Position numbers and translations under genes: made by a program. 45,181 nt of DNA from Planctomyces sp. (GTDB lineage: Bacteria; Planctomycetota; Planctomycetia; Planctomycetales; Planctomycetaceae), in assembly GCA_016795105.1 (NCBI GenBank), contig JAEUIH010000061.1, positions 1 to 45,181 on the forward strand, read 5' to 3'. The notes under the pieces were generated by a model that did no database searches, was not told where the DNA came from, and worked only from the letters and a program-made list of their open reading frames with translations. Positions 1 through 8,298 of this stretch are shown in pieces. Numbering within the stretch: the stretch's first letter is position 1; every line of letters begins with the position of its first letter.

Positions 1-17
1 CAATTGGGCGACCTGAG

Positions 18-77
18 CGGAGAGACAGGGATTCGAACCCTGGGTACCCTTGCGGGTACTCCGGTTTTCAAGACCGG
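18..77 (-). tRNA. 3' fragment of tRNA-Ser(UGA), probable attachment site
   Basis: Read on the minus strand the segment holds a perfect 5-bp anticodon stem with loop CTTGAAA (anticodon TGA at plus 68-70), a long class II variable arm (GTACCC, GCAA, GGGTAC), a T arm (CAGGG, TTCGAAT, CCCTG) and the 3' acceptor strand TCTCTCC with discriminator G. No CCA is encoded. No D arm and no 5' acceptor strand GGAGAGA follow at higher coordinates; similarity to a tRNA stops at the edge of the anticodon stem. A tRNA cut at the anticodon arm is what tyrosine integrases leave at the distal end of an integrated element, so this is read as the att site, not a working tRNA. Confidence 0.85.
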
Positions 78-317
78 AAGGCCGATTCCGTAAGTGATTG
101 CAACGAAAGCAGCTTACGTCAAATTGAGAAACCCGTTGCAGCGCCCATTGCAGCGCCGAATGGTCACGATTTGGCAGCCCATGACAACTTGTGTCATCTC
201 CCCGCTGACCTGGGTCGCGTTGTGGAGACGTGGCCGAAACTCTCGGCAGAAGCCCGTTTGATGATCATGGCGCTGGTATCAGCTGCCGAGCCGAGCTCCT
301 CGCAGACACCGAAATGA
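78..317 (+). pseudogene. C-terminal tail of an integrase-like protein (remnant)
   Basis: A plus-strand frame ending at TGA 315-317 is open to the left window edge and runs straight through the tRNA fragment. Its last 80 or so codons read like a real protein tail: a Pro/Ala linker (EKPVAAPIAAPNGHD), then a helical segment with ADLGRVVETWPKLSAEARL and a short tail ending SQTPK. I associate LxxVVxxWPxLxxxxR tails with planctomycete integrases and nearby proteins; this is from memory, not a search. No start codon or catalytic part is present next to the tRNA fragment. It could be a decayed integrase, or the 3' end of the integrase at the other island end that is joined only in the circular form. 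Confidence 0.4.
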
Positions 318-467
318 AACACTTCGGCCGATACTCGTCATAACTTTGAAAGCTGGTTCGCTGGATGACAACACTCCGAATGCCCATGACGCTGGTTTCA
401 CTGGCATGATCAAGCGATCAGTCTTTGTTCCTTCAAATTGCGGCTGCAAATTCCGTAGTATCGACTG

Positions 468-497
468 CTGATCGTGCGACGCAAACCGCACGATCAG
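468..497. repeat. Perfect 11-bp inverted repeat
   Basis: The arms CTGATCGTGCG (468-478) and CGCACGATCAG (487-497) are exact reverse complements around the 8-base loop ACGCAAAC. There is no T-run after either arm, so a simple intrinsic terminator is not supported. It lies in the gene-free stretch beside the tRNA fragment and could be a recombinase or regulator site, or an RNA hairpin. Confidence 0.6.
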
Positions 498-568
498 GAA
501 GCGAGTCGAATCTGGTTTTCACAGTTTTCTGCCCACCTGAGAGCTCAGACTCTGTCGAGTTGCGCGGA

Positions 569-601
569 CTTGATTGCGTGCACTGTTTTGCGGCAATCAA
601 G
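569..601. repeat. Perfect 9-bp inverted repeat
   Basis: The arms CTTGATTGC (569-577) and GCAATCAAG (593-601) are exact reverse complements around a 15-base loop. The stem resumes after one mismatch. It sits about 70 bases from the inverted repeat at 468-497 in the same gene-free stretch. Confidence 0.5.
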
Positions 602-1013
602 CCCGTGCGGCCAACGGGGAATAGTGGGCTTTTAGGCATTCCCGGCAGTGTGAGCCGTTCCCCCACGGAAATCTAACGAACGTGGTTGAAACTGCACGGA
701 CGGAAGTAAGTGGTGGTAGTCTCGAAGTGCCTGGCACAACAAGGTTCTCGTTCCACTCGCTTCCGTTCTTTTGTCTACATCTCGGACGTTCGCGTCCATC
801 GCCAGCCTTCTCGAACCATGAATTCGATTGCACATGTGGAATTTGTCACGACAGCATTCGACAGCTCGGACGGTGTGAAGTCTTTGAGACAAGAGCGGCA
901 ACCGTCTGAGTGGTATCTCACCTCGGTCGATCTTACCGGAGTAGTAGCGTAGCAGGGAATAAGGCGACTTGCTGAGTTTCGAAGTCAAGGAAGTTCAGGA
1001 GGCACTTCAGTGC

Positions 1014-3479
1014 TCATTCCTCGTCTTGGTATGTCAACAGTCGAAGTGCGTTGAGCACGACAAGCAGCGTTGAGCCTTCATGGAGACTAACTGCGGGGCC
1101 GAGTCGCAAACCCAGTATTGTCGCTGGCACAAGAAAGGCAACCATTCCGAGACTTAGCCAAAGGTTCTGCCGAATGATGCGACTTGTTTGGCGGCTGAGC
1201 CCAACTGCGAACGGCAAATGGTTCAGGTCATCAGCCATTAACGCGACATCCGCTGTTTCGAGTGCAACGTCCGATCCAGCTGCGCCCATGGCAATTCCCA
1301 CAGTAGCATTGACCATCGCCGGAGCGTCATTGACTCCGTCGCCGACCATCGCCACGCTCACGTTTTCGCTGAGCTTTCTGATGGCCGTGACTTTGTCATC
1401 AGGCATTAAATCACCCATCGCTTCATCAAGGCCGACATCTTTCGCCACTGCATTGGCGACCTGTTGATTGTCACCGGACAGCACAATCATTCTCTGGATG
1501 CCAAGCTCCCGCAGTCGAGCAATCACGTTTCTGGCGGAACTGCGTGGAGTATCCATCAGGCCAATCACACCAAGGTATTTGTCACCGCGATGCACGATCA
1601 TGGTGGTTCGACCACTGGCTTTTAGCTGATTCAGCGTCTCCAAAATCGTCGAGGGTAACGCTGAGCTTTTCGATTCTGAAAACAAACTTTCTTTGCCGAT
1701 GGTCACGACCTGATCGTCCACCGTAGCTTTTACGCCACGACCGGTGATACTCCGAACGTCGTGGGCCTGAAGCACAGGCAGATTCTTCATCCGAGCTTTT
1801 CCGCCAGTGACGACCGCTGCCGCCAGAGGATGATCGCTCAGCAATTCCACGGCAACTGTCACACTCAGCAATTCCGCTTCTGTGATTCCTTCGGCACAGA
1901 CTACGTCCGTGAGTTGAGGTTTTCCTTCGGTCAGCGTTCCCGTCTTATCGAACGCGATGATCTGCACCTTGCCGAGGATCTCCAGAGGCGCGCCACCTTT
2001 GACAAGCACACCACCCCGTGCCGCACGAGCCACGCCGCTCAACACCGCACTTGGCGTAGAAATAGCGAGAGCACACGGACTGGCAGCCACCAGGACGGCC
2101 ATCGCACGATAGAATGACTTGCTGAATGGTTCATCAATGACCATCCATGCGAACAGCAGCACGACAACCAACACAAGGACTGCTGGAACAAACCGACGCT
2201 CGAAAGTGTCCGTCAATCGCTGCGTCGGAGATTTCTGTGTTTCGGCTTCGTTCACCATTTGAACAACGCGGGCGAGAGTGGATTCGCTTGCGAGCTTCGT
2301 GACCTGAATCTCAAGGGCACCGCTGTTATTGATGGTCCCGGCAAAGACCCGGTGGGCGGCATCGAGTCGATCCGGATTGGCAGCAGCCTGCTGAGGATCT
2401 GCGACCGGTCGTTTGTCGACAGGCACGCTCTCACCTGTAATCGGAGCCTGGTTGACGCTCCCTTCGCCTTTGATCACAAAGCCGTCGGCCGCAATCCGCT
2501 CATTCGGCTTCACAACGACAACGTCCGCAACCTGAAGCAGGTCCACTGAGATTTCTTCTGTGTTGCCGTTGCGACGAACAAGGGCCGTTTGCGGTGCAAG
2601 CTCTGCCAGGGCCTCAATCGCCCGTTTAGCGCGGCCCATCGCAAAATGTTCCAGAGAATGTCCAAGGCTGAATAGAAACAGCAGTAACGCCCCTTCAGCC
2701 CATTCTCCGAGGCTCGCTGCGCCAAGGGCCGCGACCAGCATCAAAAAGTCAATTTCAAAGCGCCGTGCCAGCACGTTTTCGAGAGCTTCACGAAAAGTGA
2801 AATAGCCACCGAAAACATACGCGGCCAGATACAGGCTCCACGGAACCCAAGGGGACGGACTTGTGAAGTTCGAGACTAGCCAGCCTGTCACCAGCAAAAC
2901 GCCGCAAATGCCAGCAAATAGCAGCTCTGTCTTTTCGCCGAGCCAACCACCGTGTTCGTGTTCGTGCTCGTGTGCCTCTGCTGGAGCTTTTGGCTTTATC
3001 CCGGGACGGTCGCCTGCGACCGCAGCAACCGGCGCATCAGTGAGTGGAACTCCAATCTTTCGCATTGCGGCGCGGATGCTGTCCTCGTTCGTCACCTTTC
3101 GATCGAATTCAATCTTCAGCAAGCCGGTCGGCGAAACGGCCGCATCCAGAATCCCGGGGATCTCTTTCGCTCGTGCTTCGAATGAGCTTGCCTGCCGAGC
3201 GTACATCGTTTGAGAATTCAACAATAAATGACCGAACTGTTGGTCCAGCTCCGCTCCAGCCCGAATCGCGAGTTCTCGCACCTCGCCAATTGAAAGTTGA
3301 TCCGGATCGAAATGAATGCATATCTGATTCACTCCATCCAGGCTCGTATCGACAAGGTGAGCTGTGTCAATTCCCTTCTTCGCCGTCAGGATATCGCCAA
3401 GCCGTCGAACACAGGCATCGCGAGCATCCGGCACCGCTGGTAACAGCAATGCAATATCAAGCTTAGTCTTTTCAGTCAT
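1014..3479 (-). CDS. P1B-type heavy-metal-transporting ATPase (P1B-4-like)
   Basis: An 821-residue cation pump of the inner membrane that uses ATP to export divalent metal. Visible landmarks are the TGES actuator motif (348-351), the metal-site SPC in the sixth membrane helix (467-469), the phosphorylation site DKTGT (511-515), the HP motif (550-551), GDGVND (713-718) and HEGST in the last helix (800-804). SPC together with HEG(G/S)T is the P1B-4 signature, usually Co/Zn/Cd or Fe export. Residues 1-80 and 95-145 resemble two HMA folds that lack the CxxC ligands; a His-rich linker (AHEHEHEHGG, about 169-178) precedes the first helix. It is the last gene of its run, and its ATG overlaps the stop of a 31-residue ORF by 8 bases, suggesting translational coupling. 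The substrate metal is inferred only. Confidence 0.93.
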   Translation of the reverse strand: MTEKTKLDIALLLPAVPDARDACVRRLGDILTAKKGIDTAHLVDTSLDGVNQICIHFDPDQLSIGEVRELAIRAGAELDQQFGHLLLNSQTMYARQASSFEARAKEIPGILDAAVSPTGLLKIEFDRKVTNEDSIRAAMRKIGVPLTDAPVAAVAGDRPGIKPKAPAEAHEHEHEHGGWLGEKTELLFAGICGVLLVTGWLVSNFTSPSPWVPWSLYLAAYVFGGYFTFREALENVLARRFEIDFLMLVAALGAASLGEWAEGALLLFLFSLGHSLEHFAMGRAKRAIEALAELAPQTALVRRNGNTEEISVDLLQVADVVVVKPNERIAADGFVIKGEGSVNQAPITGESVPVDKRPVADPQQAAANPDRLDAAHRVFAGTINNSGALEIQVTKLASESTLARVVQMVNEAETQKSPTQRLTDTFERRFVPAVLVLVVVLLFAWMVIDEPFSKSFYRAMAVLVAASPCALAISTPSAVLSGVARAARGGVLVKGGAPLEILGKVQIIAFDKTGTLTEGKPQLTDVVCAEGITEAELLSVTVAVELLSDHPLAAAVVTGGKARMKNLPVLQAHDVRSITGRGVKATVDDQVVTIGKESLFSESKSSALPSTILETLNQLKASGRTTMIVHRGDKYLGVIGLMDTPRSSARNVIARLRELGIQRMIVLSGDNQQVANAVAKDVGLDEAMGDLMPDDKVTAIRKLSENVSVAMVGDGVNDAPAMVNATVGIAMGAAGSDVALETADVALMADDLNHLPFAVGLSRQTSRIIRQNLWLSLGMVAFLVPATILGLRLGPAVSLHEGSTLLVVLNALRLLTYQDEE

Positions 3480-3567
3480 CGTCTCTCGCCTTCACGAAGT
3501 ACTTCAGGCTGCTGACGCTGACGAGCAGAAGTGCTAACAAAATCAGCGGGACTTTGGTCCAGTTCAC
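3472..3567 (-). CDS. Small hydrophobic ORF coupled to the P-type ATPase
   Basis: A 31-residue ORF starting with GTG at 3565-3567 and preceded by GGAG five bases upstream. It reads VNWTKVPLILLALLLVSVSS and then a short basic/acidic tail, so it predicts one membrane helix of about 17 residues. It lies 25 bases after the His-rich lipoprotein gene, and its stop overlaps the ATPase start by 8 bases. The ribosome site, hydrophobic core and overlap support a real gene, either a small accessory subunit of the pump or a translational coupler. I do not recognise a family. Confidence 0.6.
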   Translation of the reverse strand: MNWTKVPLILLALLLVSVSSLKYFVKARDDD

Positions 3568-3592
3568 ACAATCTCCAGCAAGGAATGATGGG

Positions 3593-4153
3593 CTAGTGTT
3601 TATGCCCGTCATCGTGCTTATGTTCTCCTTCGTGCTGATGTTCGATTTTTCCTGAGAATGATTTGCCGTCGATCATGACGACCAACTTCGCAGCGGCATC
3701 GTGACTATCGAGGTCACTGGCCAGCTCTTCGTCCTTCACCGAGAAACGAGACGACTTGCCTTCAGGATCGGTTGCTTCCCGTTCGGCTGGTAGCTTGAAC
3801 TGTTCTGCTTTTCCGTCGTGCGAAATGTTAATCATCAGTTCGGCCGCTTCGATTGGAACGGCCACCTTGGCGGCACTGTCCAAAATGTAGACGGTCACGC
3901 TGCCTGCTTCGCCGTGGACAACTTCGGCGTGGTACTCCTCGTTGCCCAGTTCGACGAGGTCTCCGTGATGTGGACCTTCACTTGGATGAGCATGCTCATC
4001 GTGGTCGCCTGTGTCCGGAGGAAGCTCAGAAATTGTGTTGCTGGGAACTGTCGTGCCGGTTTCACTGCATCCTGTAATGCAGATGAGTGACGCTCCAAGT
4101 ATCGGCAGCCAGAGACATTTCAGGGAAGGAAACGAACAACGATAAATGGTCAT
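3593..4153 (-). CDS. His-rich exported lipoprotein
   Basis: A 186-residue protein with a type II signal sequence (hydrophobic 14-26, lipobox ITGC near residue 29), a His/Asp-rich stretch (DHDEHAHPSEGPHHGD), a beta-rich middle and a His-rich end (HQHEGEHKHDDGHKH). The HGDLVELGNEEYHAEVV segment resembles HGGIIIPIGSDSYHAEAV in the lipoprotein at 28436-29344, so the two probably share a domain. The ends look suited to binding divalent metal in the periplasm and may pass it to or buffer it for the pumps. The start has AAGG nine bases upstream. It precedes the 31-residue ORF and the P1B ATPase on the same strand. Confidence 0.75.
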   Translation of the reverse strand: MTIYRCSFPSLKCLWLPILGASLICITGCSETGTTVPSNTISELPPDTGDHDEHAHPSEGPHHGDLVELGNEEYHAEVVHGEAGSVTVYILDSAAKVAVPIEAAELMINISHDGKAEQFKLPAEREATDPEGKSSRFSVKDEELASDLDSHDAAAKLVVMIDGKSFSGKIEHQHEGEHKHDDGHKH

Positions 4154-4264
4154 GACGACCTTCTTTCATCAACAAGAAGCAGACCTTTCTCTGGCGACGC
4201 ACCGGAAAAAGGTCTGCAAGTTTTCATGCAAAAATATTCTGCCAGATTTCTCGCAAAGATCGCA

Positions 4265-4954
4265 CTACGCCACTTTGGCACGGGAAAACGATTCTTCGCT
4301 GATTTGTCCATCATTCAACACTAGTCGACGCTTTGCACGGGCCGCAGCAGTGAGGTCATGCGTCACCGTGATAATCGTCCGGCCTTCATCATAGCAGGTA
4401 TCGAAGGCTTTGAGCACGACCTCGCGACTTGTTGGATCCAGGTTGCCGGTCGGCTCATCCGCTAGAATGATCTGTGGATCATTGACCAGCGTACGAGCCA
4501 GGGCGACTCGCTGCTGCTGGCCAACGCTTATTTCCGATGGCTTATGATTCAGCCTGTCGCCAAGTCCAAATCGCTGGAGCATTGCGGTTGCCAGTCCAAC
4601 TTGATTAACCGGTGAAACATTGTTTAGCGCCAAAGGCACCTGAACATTCTCCAATGCTGTTAGATACGGAATGAGATTGAACGTCTGGAACACAAATCCC
4701 ATGCGTTCCCGTCGAATTGCAGAACGGGAAATCACAGACTGCTCATAGACTGAAGTATCATCCAGCCAGATTCGACCGGATGTTGGCGAGAGCATACCTC
4801 CGAGCAGCGACAGCAGCGTTGACTTGCCACTGCCACTGGGACCGACGACCGCCACGTACTCACCGGCCGAGATTCGCAGATCTTCACACTGCAGTGCCGT
4901 CACCGTTTGTCCGCGCCGAGTGTAGATGCGTTTGACATTTTCAAGTCTGATCAT
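4265..4954 (-). CDS. ABC exporter ATP-binding protein (LolD/MacB type)
   Basis: A 229-residue nucleotide-binding subunit with Walker [10 protein letters not shown] (38-46), Q-loop Gln90, a slightly divergent signature SVGQQ (143-147) in place of LSGGQ, Walker [13 protein letters not shown] (from 162) and H-loop His199. This is the compact MacB/LolD subfamily that energises FtsX-like permeases acting on periplasmic or membrane substrates rather than moving ions across the inner membrane. The start at 4954 is chosen because AGGAGGTG sits just upstream and overlaps the stop of the permease gene; an upstream extension would run into that gene. Substrate unknown; context suggests a role in metal tolerance. 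Confidence 0.9.
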   Translation of the reverse strand: MIRLENVKRIYTRRGQTVTALQCEDLRISAGEYVAVVGPSGSGKSTLLSLLGGMLSPTSGRIWLDDTSVYEQSVISRSAIRRERMGFVFQTFNLIPYLTALENVQVPLALNNVSPVNQVGLATAMLQRFGLGDRLNHKPSEISVGQQQRVALARTLVNDPQIILADEPTGNLDPTSREVVLKAFDTCYDEGRTIITVTHDLTAAARAKRRLVLNDGQISEESFSRAKVA

Positions 4955-4956
4955 GG

Positions 4957-6180
4957 CTACACCTCCTGAAAGCAAAGACAAGGATCAAGCTTTGCGGCCT
5001 GACGAGCGGGCCAGTATGCCGCCAGCACAGCGAGCAAAGTTGCTGCACTGACCGCCATCACGGCTAGTCCTGGCAATGGTACGATGCTCACACCAGCCCA
5101 TTGTGGACCAATTAGAACTGCTGTCAGCAGACCAATCACACAACCGATGGTCCCCGCAACCAATCCCAGCACCAGTGCCTTCATCAGGAACAGTCGCTGG
5201 ACAAAGCTCGGCGTTGCCCCAATCGCCATCAATGTCCCGATCTCCCGACGACGTTCACGAACATTCGCTGCGATCGCGCTCGCCAGACTTGCTCCGCCGA
5301 CCAGGATCAAGATGCCCAGCACAAACCAGGATGTTCCAGACATCAGCCGATTCACCCCGACCTGAGTCTGAACCACCTGGGAGACAGTTACCACGCGGGC
5401 ACCGGGTAGTAGTTTGCTCAATTCCGGTACAAGATCTCCGGCTGCGTCTTCACAGCATCCGATGACCTCAATCGCACTAACGACTTCACCGGACTTTGCC
5501 AGCTCCTGCACGGTATGCAAGTGCGCAAAGACCCGCGAATCGTCAACAGTTCCAGTTCGAGTCAACGTCCCCAAGACCGTAAACGTTCCTCCCAGCAACT
5601 CGACGGTGTCACCTTCAGAGAAGGCACATCTGTCGGCCACATCCGCACCCAAAACGATTTGGTTCTTTTCAAGGGATTCGATCGAACGCGTGGTGTTCAG
5701 CGACTCCGGAGTCATGTCCGCCGCAGTAGGCTCATGACTGGCTTTCTTACAGCCGTCATGTTTCTTCGGAGTAAACAAGGCTGCGGTTTGCCAAGCCTGC
5801 TGAGCTGTGAATTCACTCTGAGGCAGGATTCCTGTCAGCGTCACTTCCAGACCGCCCAGACTGGCGGGCATGCTGAGTTTTGGGGTGACCTTTTCGACTC
5901 CTGCCAGTCCCGCCATGAGCACTTCCGTCACATGTTCTTCCGGGAGCGTCTGTCCATTGCGATCCGCCGCGTAATAGTTTTGCAAAGACGCATCCTTCGG
6001 AAGGATCAGGATGTTTGCACCAAGACTGGAGAGTTGTCTGGAGACTTCCTGCTCCGAATGCACGGTCACATGTCGGATCGCAACAAGGGCCGCGACGCCC
6101 AAAAGGATCGCAATGCTGCTGGAGAGCACCGACCACGGGCGTTCACGCAATTCTTTCCACACAAGAGATCTAAGGTTCAT
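4957..6180 (-). CDS. FtsX/MacB-like ABC permease
   Basis: A 407-residue permease with one N-terminal membrane helix (about 17-37), a large periplasmic domain and three C-terminal helices with an FtsX-type ending (RRREIGTLMAIGATPSFVQR, then two hydrophobic segments). The periplasmic domain includes SSLGANILILPKDASLQNYY and several Cys residues (KHDGCKKAS, ADRCAFSEGD, EVIGCCEDAAGD), which could bind metal. It lies between the exported protein at 6183 (2-base gap) and the ATPase (start immediately after its stop), so the three form one unit. Only one permease gene is present, so a homodimer is expected. Confidence 0.88.
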   Translation of the reverse strand: MNLRSLVWKELRERPWSVLSSSIAILLGVAALVAIRHVTVHSEQEVSRQLSSLGANILILPKDASLQNYYAADRNGQTLPEEHVTEVLMAGLAGVEKVTPKLSMPASLGGLEVTLTGILPQSEFTAQQAWQTAALFTPKKHDGCKKASHEPTAADMTPESLNTTRSIESLEKNQIVLGADVADRCAFSEGDTVELLGGTFTVLGTLTRTGTVDDSRVFAHLHTVQELAKSGEVVSAIEVIGCCEDAAGDLVPELSKLLPGARVVTVSQVVQTQVGVNRLMSGTSWFVLGILILVGGASLASAIAANVRERRREIGTLMAIGATPSFVQRLFLMKALVLGLVAGTIGCVIGLLTAVLIGPQWAGVSIVPLPGLAVMAVSAATLLAVLAAYWPARQAAKLDPCLCFQEV

Positions 6181-6182
6181 AA

Positions 6183-7025
6183 CTAGTTCCTCCTTGCTGA
6201 ACTAGATTTCGTGGCCTGTTGAGCTGGTGCAGCAGCATGCTTACAGTTTGGATCATCGCAGCATTGCCCTGATTTGTGAATCGCGGCTGCAATTTGTGCA
6301 GGTGTGGAGGCCGAATCAAAATGTCCGACCATGACGCCGGGCGGAGCGATCAAAACAGCATACGGACCTTCCACTCGCAATGGATCAATCTGCATTTGGC
6401 TGATGAATCGCAGTTCTGCCGGGTCATCGACACGCATGGAAGCAAACGACATCCGATCCTTGAATTGAGGATCTGCCTGGAGTGCTTTGACACCTGATGG
6501 AATGGTGGGCTCATCGCTTGACGAAACAAGCACAAAGACCAACTGTTTGTTCTGCAGTGACTTCATGCATTTCATCATCGTTGGAGTTACAATCGCGGCA
6601 CTCAGATGCTCGTCAGAGACTGTTTTTGCGAACACACCGGTGATGGCTCCGTTGGGTGCGACTGCAACTGTCAACGGCATCGGTGCCCGAGCAATTCCGA
6701 AATGCTGAACGAGTGGCTGTTCAGACGGATCGTTGGCTCGAGCTGTTACAACTACAGCCTGTTCCTGGCGTTCAGCAACTCCAGTTTCGACGACACCCTG
6801 CATTGCACGGGTGGCCGCGTTGTCTTCTTTTGAAAACACAATGAAGGTGTATTTCCCTTCGCTGCCGGCCGCCTTCAGAGATTGCTCAAGCCGACTCAGG
6901 TTACGGGCTTGAGCAACTTCGGGAGCAGATGATTGCCGCAATTGTGACTGTGCATAAAGCGGTTCGCTCAGGGTGATCCATCCTCCAACAACACCAAACA
7001 ACGCAAACATCGTAGACGACTTCAT
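6183..7025 (-). CDS. Exported protein with two thioredoxin-fold-like halves and a Cys-rich end
   Basis: About 280 residues. The chosen ATG gives a signal peptide (MKSSTMFALFGVVGGWITLS up to PLYAQ) and has AAAGGA six bases upstream; a longer frame to 7076 lacks a signal sequence at its start. Two successive alpha/beta segments (KYTFIVFSKEDNAATRAM and QLVFVLVSSSDEPTIPSGVK) resemble thioredoxin-like folds without a CxxC. The C-terminus has GQCCDDPNCKH, a likely metal site. The gene ends two bases before the ABC permease start, so it is probably the periplasmic partner of that ABC system. No named family recognised. Confidence 0.7.
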   Translation of the reverse strand: MKSSTMFALFGVVGGWITLSEPLYAQSQLRQSSAPEVAQARNLSRLEQSLKAAGSEGKYTFIVFSKEDNAATRAMQGVVETGVAERQEQAVVVTARANDPSEQPLVQHFGIARAPMPLTVAVAPNGAITGVFAKTVSDEHLSAAIVTPTMMKCMKSLQNKQLVFVLVSSSDEPTIPSGVKALQADPQFKDRMSFASMRVDDPAELRFISQMQIDPLRVEGPYAVLIAPPGVMVGHFDSASTPAQIAAAIHKSGQCCDDPNCKHAAAPAQQATKSSSARRN

Positions 7026-7109
7026 GTTGATTCCTTTCGAAGTAATTCGCGTCTCAGACACGTAAATGAGAAACAATTTGTAGGCAGACGACTCATGAGC
7101 GTGTTTCGC

Positions 7110-7439
7110 TCACGTTCGTGGCGAAAGCATGATGATTGCCATGCCCATAAGGCAGATGATGACGCCAAACACATCCCAGCGACTTGGCCGCACTCCATCG
7201 ACGATCCAGAGCCAGCAAATAGCCACTGAGATGTAGACTCCGCCGTATGCAGCATAGACTCTGCCCGACGCAGTTGGATGCAGTGACAGCAGCCATGCGA
7301 ACAACGATAGACTGATTGCGCCTGGTATCAATAGCCATGCTGATTTGCCTTGCTTCAGCCAGAGGTAGGGCAGATAGCAACCGACGATTTCTGCAATTGC
7401 CGTGACAACAAACAAAAGCAGAGTGATGATGGCGTTCAT
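7110..7439 (-). CDS. ynfA: YnfA/UPF0060 family membrane protein
   Basis: 109 residues with four predicted membrane helices and the typical YnfA pattern: [20 protein letters not shown] near the start, then [17 protein letters not shown], and [17 protein letters not shown] at the end. Length matches the family. YnfA proteins resemble small multidrug resistance transporters and often sit in metal or drug resistance islands; the substrate is unknown here. The gene lies 172 bases after a Cys-rich ORF and 84 bases before the exported protein at 6183-7025. Confidence 0.92.
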   Translation of the reverse strand: MNAIITLLLFVVTAIAEIVGCYLPYLWLKQGKSAWLLIPGAISLSLFAWLLSLHPTASGRVYAAYGGVYISVAICWLWIVDGVRPSRWDVFGVIICLMGMAIIMLSPRT

Positions 7440-7611
7440 GACCAGATCCGCGTTGGACTTCAGGGAGACCTGCTGTCGACAGTCGCCCGAGTCGATCCTT
7501 TATCGGGACTGAAGCAGGGTGACACTATCCCGAACAGAAGTGGTATTCCACCTCTCTGCGCGTTGAAGTCGCGGTCCGGCAGAATGAGAGCGCAGCGTGC
7601 GCAATGGAATC

Positions 7612-8130
7612 TCAACAGCGAATGACGGTTGACGACACCAGCGTCAGCCCCACACTCAAACAAACTGGAGATTGAATTCGTATAGACGTATCAGTCTTAG
7701 GGCGATTTCGCACCAATTGCCCCGGAAAACACAGCGAAATGGTCGGTCTACTCGCCTTTCGAACCGATGCTGTGATATTCATCCTGCTCTTTGAAGCAGG
7801 GACCGTGGTTGAACCGAGCGGTCGATGCTGGCAGCCACAAGGAATTGCGTGGGTAACGGGTGATCCCAGCGGATACGTCACACCACTTGAAGAGCTCTCT
7901 TCTTCCTGATGTTCATGATTCTCAGCAATCGCGCAGACAGCATGACTGTGCCCCTCATGTCCATTAGCGTTCAGATGCTCGTGATCATGGTCACAACAAG
8001 GACACGCCTGAGTGAGTTCATGAATGCAGCAAACGGTGCCATCACTGCGAAGGCAAAGCGTTGCATTGGCCCACAATCCATTGAGGATTTGGGACGCGAT
8101 CAACAGCGTTCCTAGCAGTGTTCTGAACAT
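7612..8130 (-). CDS. Cys/His-rich exported protein, family member 1
   Basis: 172 residues. The ATG at 8130 has GGAG upstream and begins a signal peptide (MFRTLLGTLLIASQILNGLW). The mature part contains TVCCIHELTQACPCCDHDHEH, a His cluster (NGHEGHSHAVC) and CGCQHRP, and ends ...STVIRC. It is one of seven short exported Cys-rich ORFs in the window, each the first gene before a transporter or small exported protein; here YnfA follows after 172 bases. A metal-binding periplasmic protein or a metal-sensing leader ORF are both possible. No family recognised. Confidence 0.6.
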   Translation of the reverse strand: MFRTLLGTLLIASQILNGLWANATLCLRSDGTVCCIHELTQACPCCDHDHEHLNANGHEGHSHAVCAIAENHEHQEEESSSSGVTYPLGSPVTHAIPCGCQHRPLGSTTVPASKSRMNITASVRKASRPTISLCFPGQLVRNRPKTDTSIRIQSPVCLSVGLTLVSSTVIRC

Positions 8131-8298
8131 TCCGACATTCTCCAGCAAACGAACATACTCTGTTTTCGACTCGACCAATCATGTTCAATCATTACTGAAT
8201 CACAGTCAGGCAAACTTGATGCTGCCACTGAAATCTGCCCAGACTGCCTGAATTGGGTTGAGCAGGCAAAGTCACGGCCGCATCGTTGTGTTTCAGAG

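Larger units (their letters stand above)
318..1013. other. Non-coding stretch at the left island end
   Basis: No open frame here has a plausible start, ribosome binding site or protein-like composition; the short frames present overlap each other on both strands. Two perfect inverted repeats (468-497 and 569-601) are the only structure I see. The stretch separates the tRNA fragment from the 3' end of the P-type ATPase gene and may carry integrase arm sites or decayed sequence. Confidence 0.5.

Noticed and set aside
425-988. Open frames on both strands in the left gene-free stretch, the longest on the minus strand at 632-988
   Set aside because: They overlap one another, have no ribosome binding site or hydrophobic or domain-like pattern, and read like chance frames.
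5515-6186. A 223-residue plus-strand frame across the ABC permease
   Set aside because: It is the antisense shadow of a well-supported permease gene.
7460-7663. A 67-residue minus-strand frame overlapping the end of the Cys-rich gene at 7612
   Set aside because: No ribosome site, overlap in another frame of a better-supported gene, and composition that does not look like a folded or exported protein.
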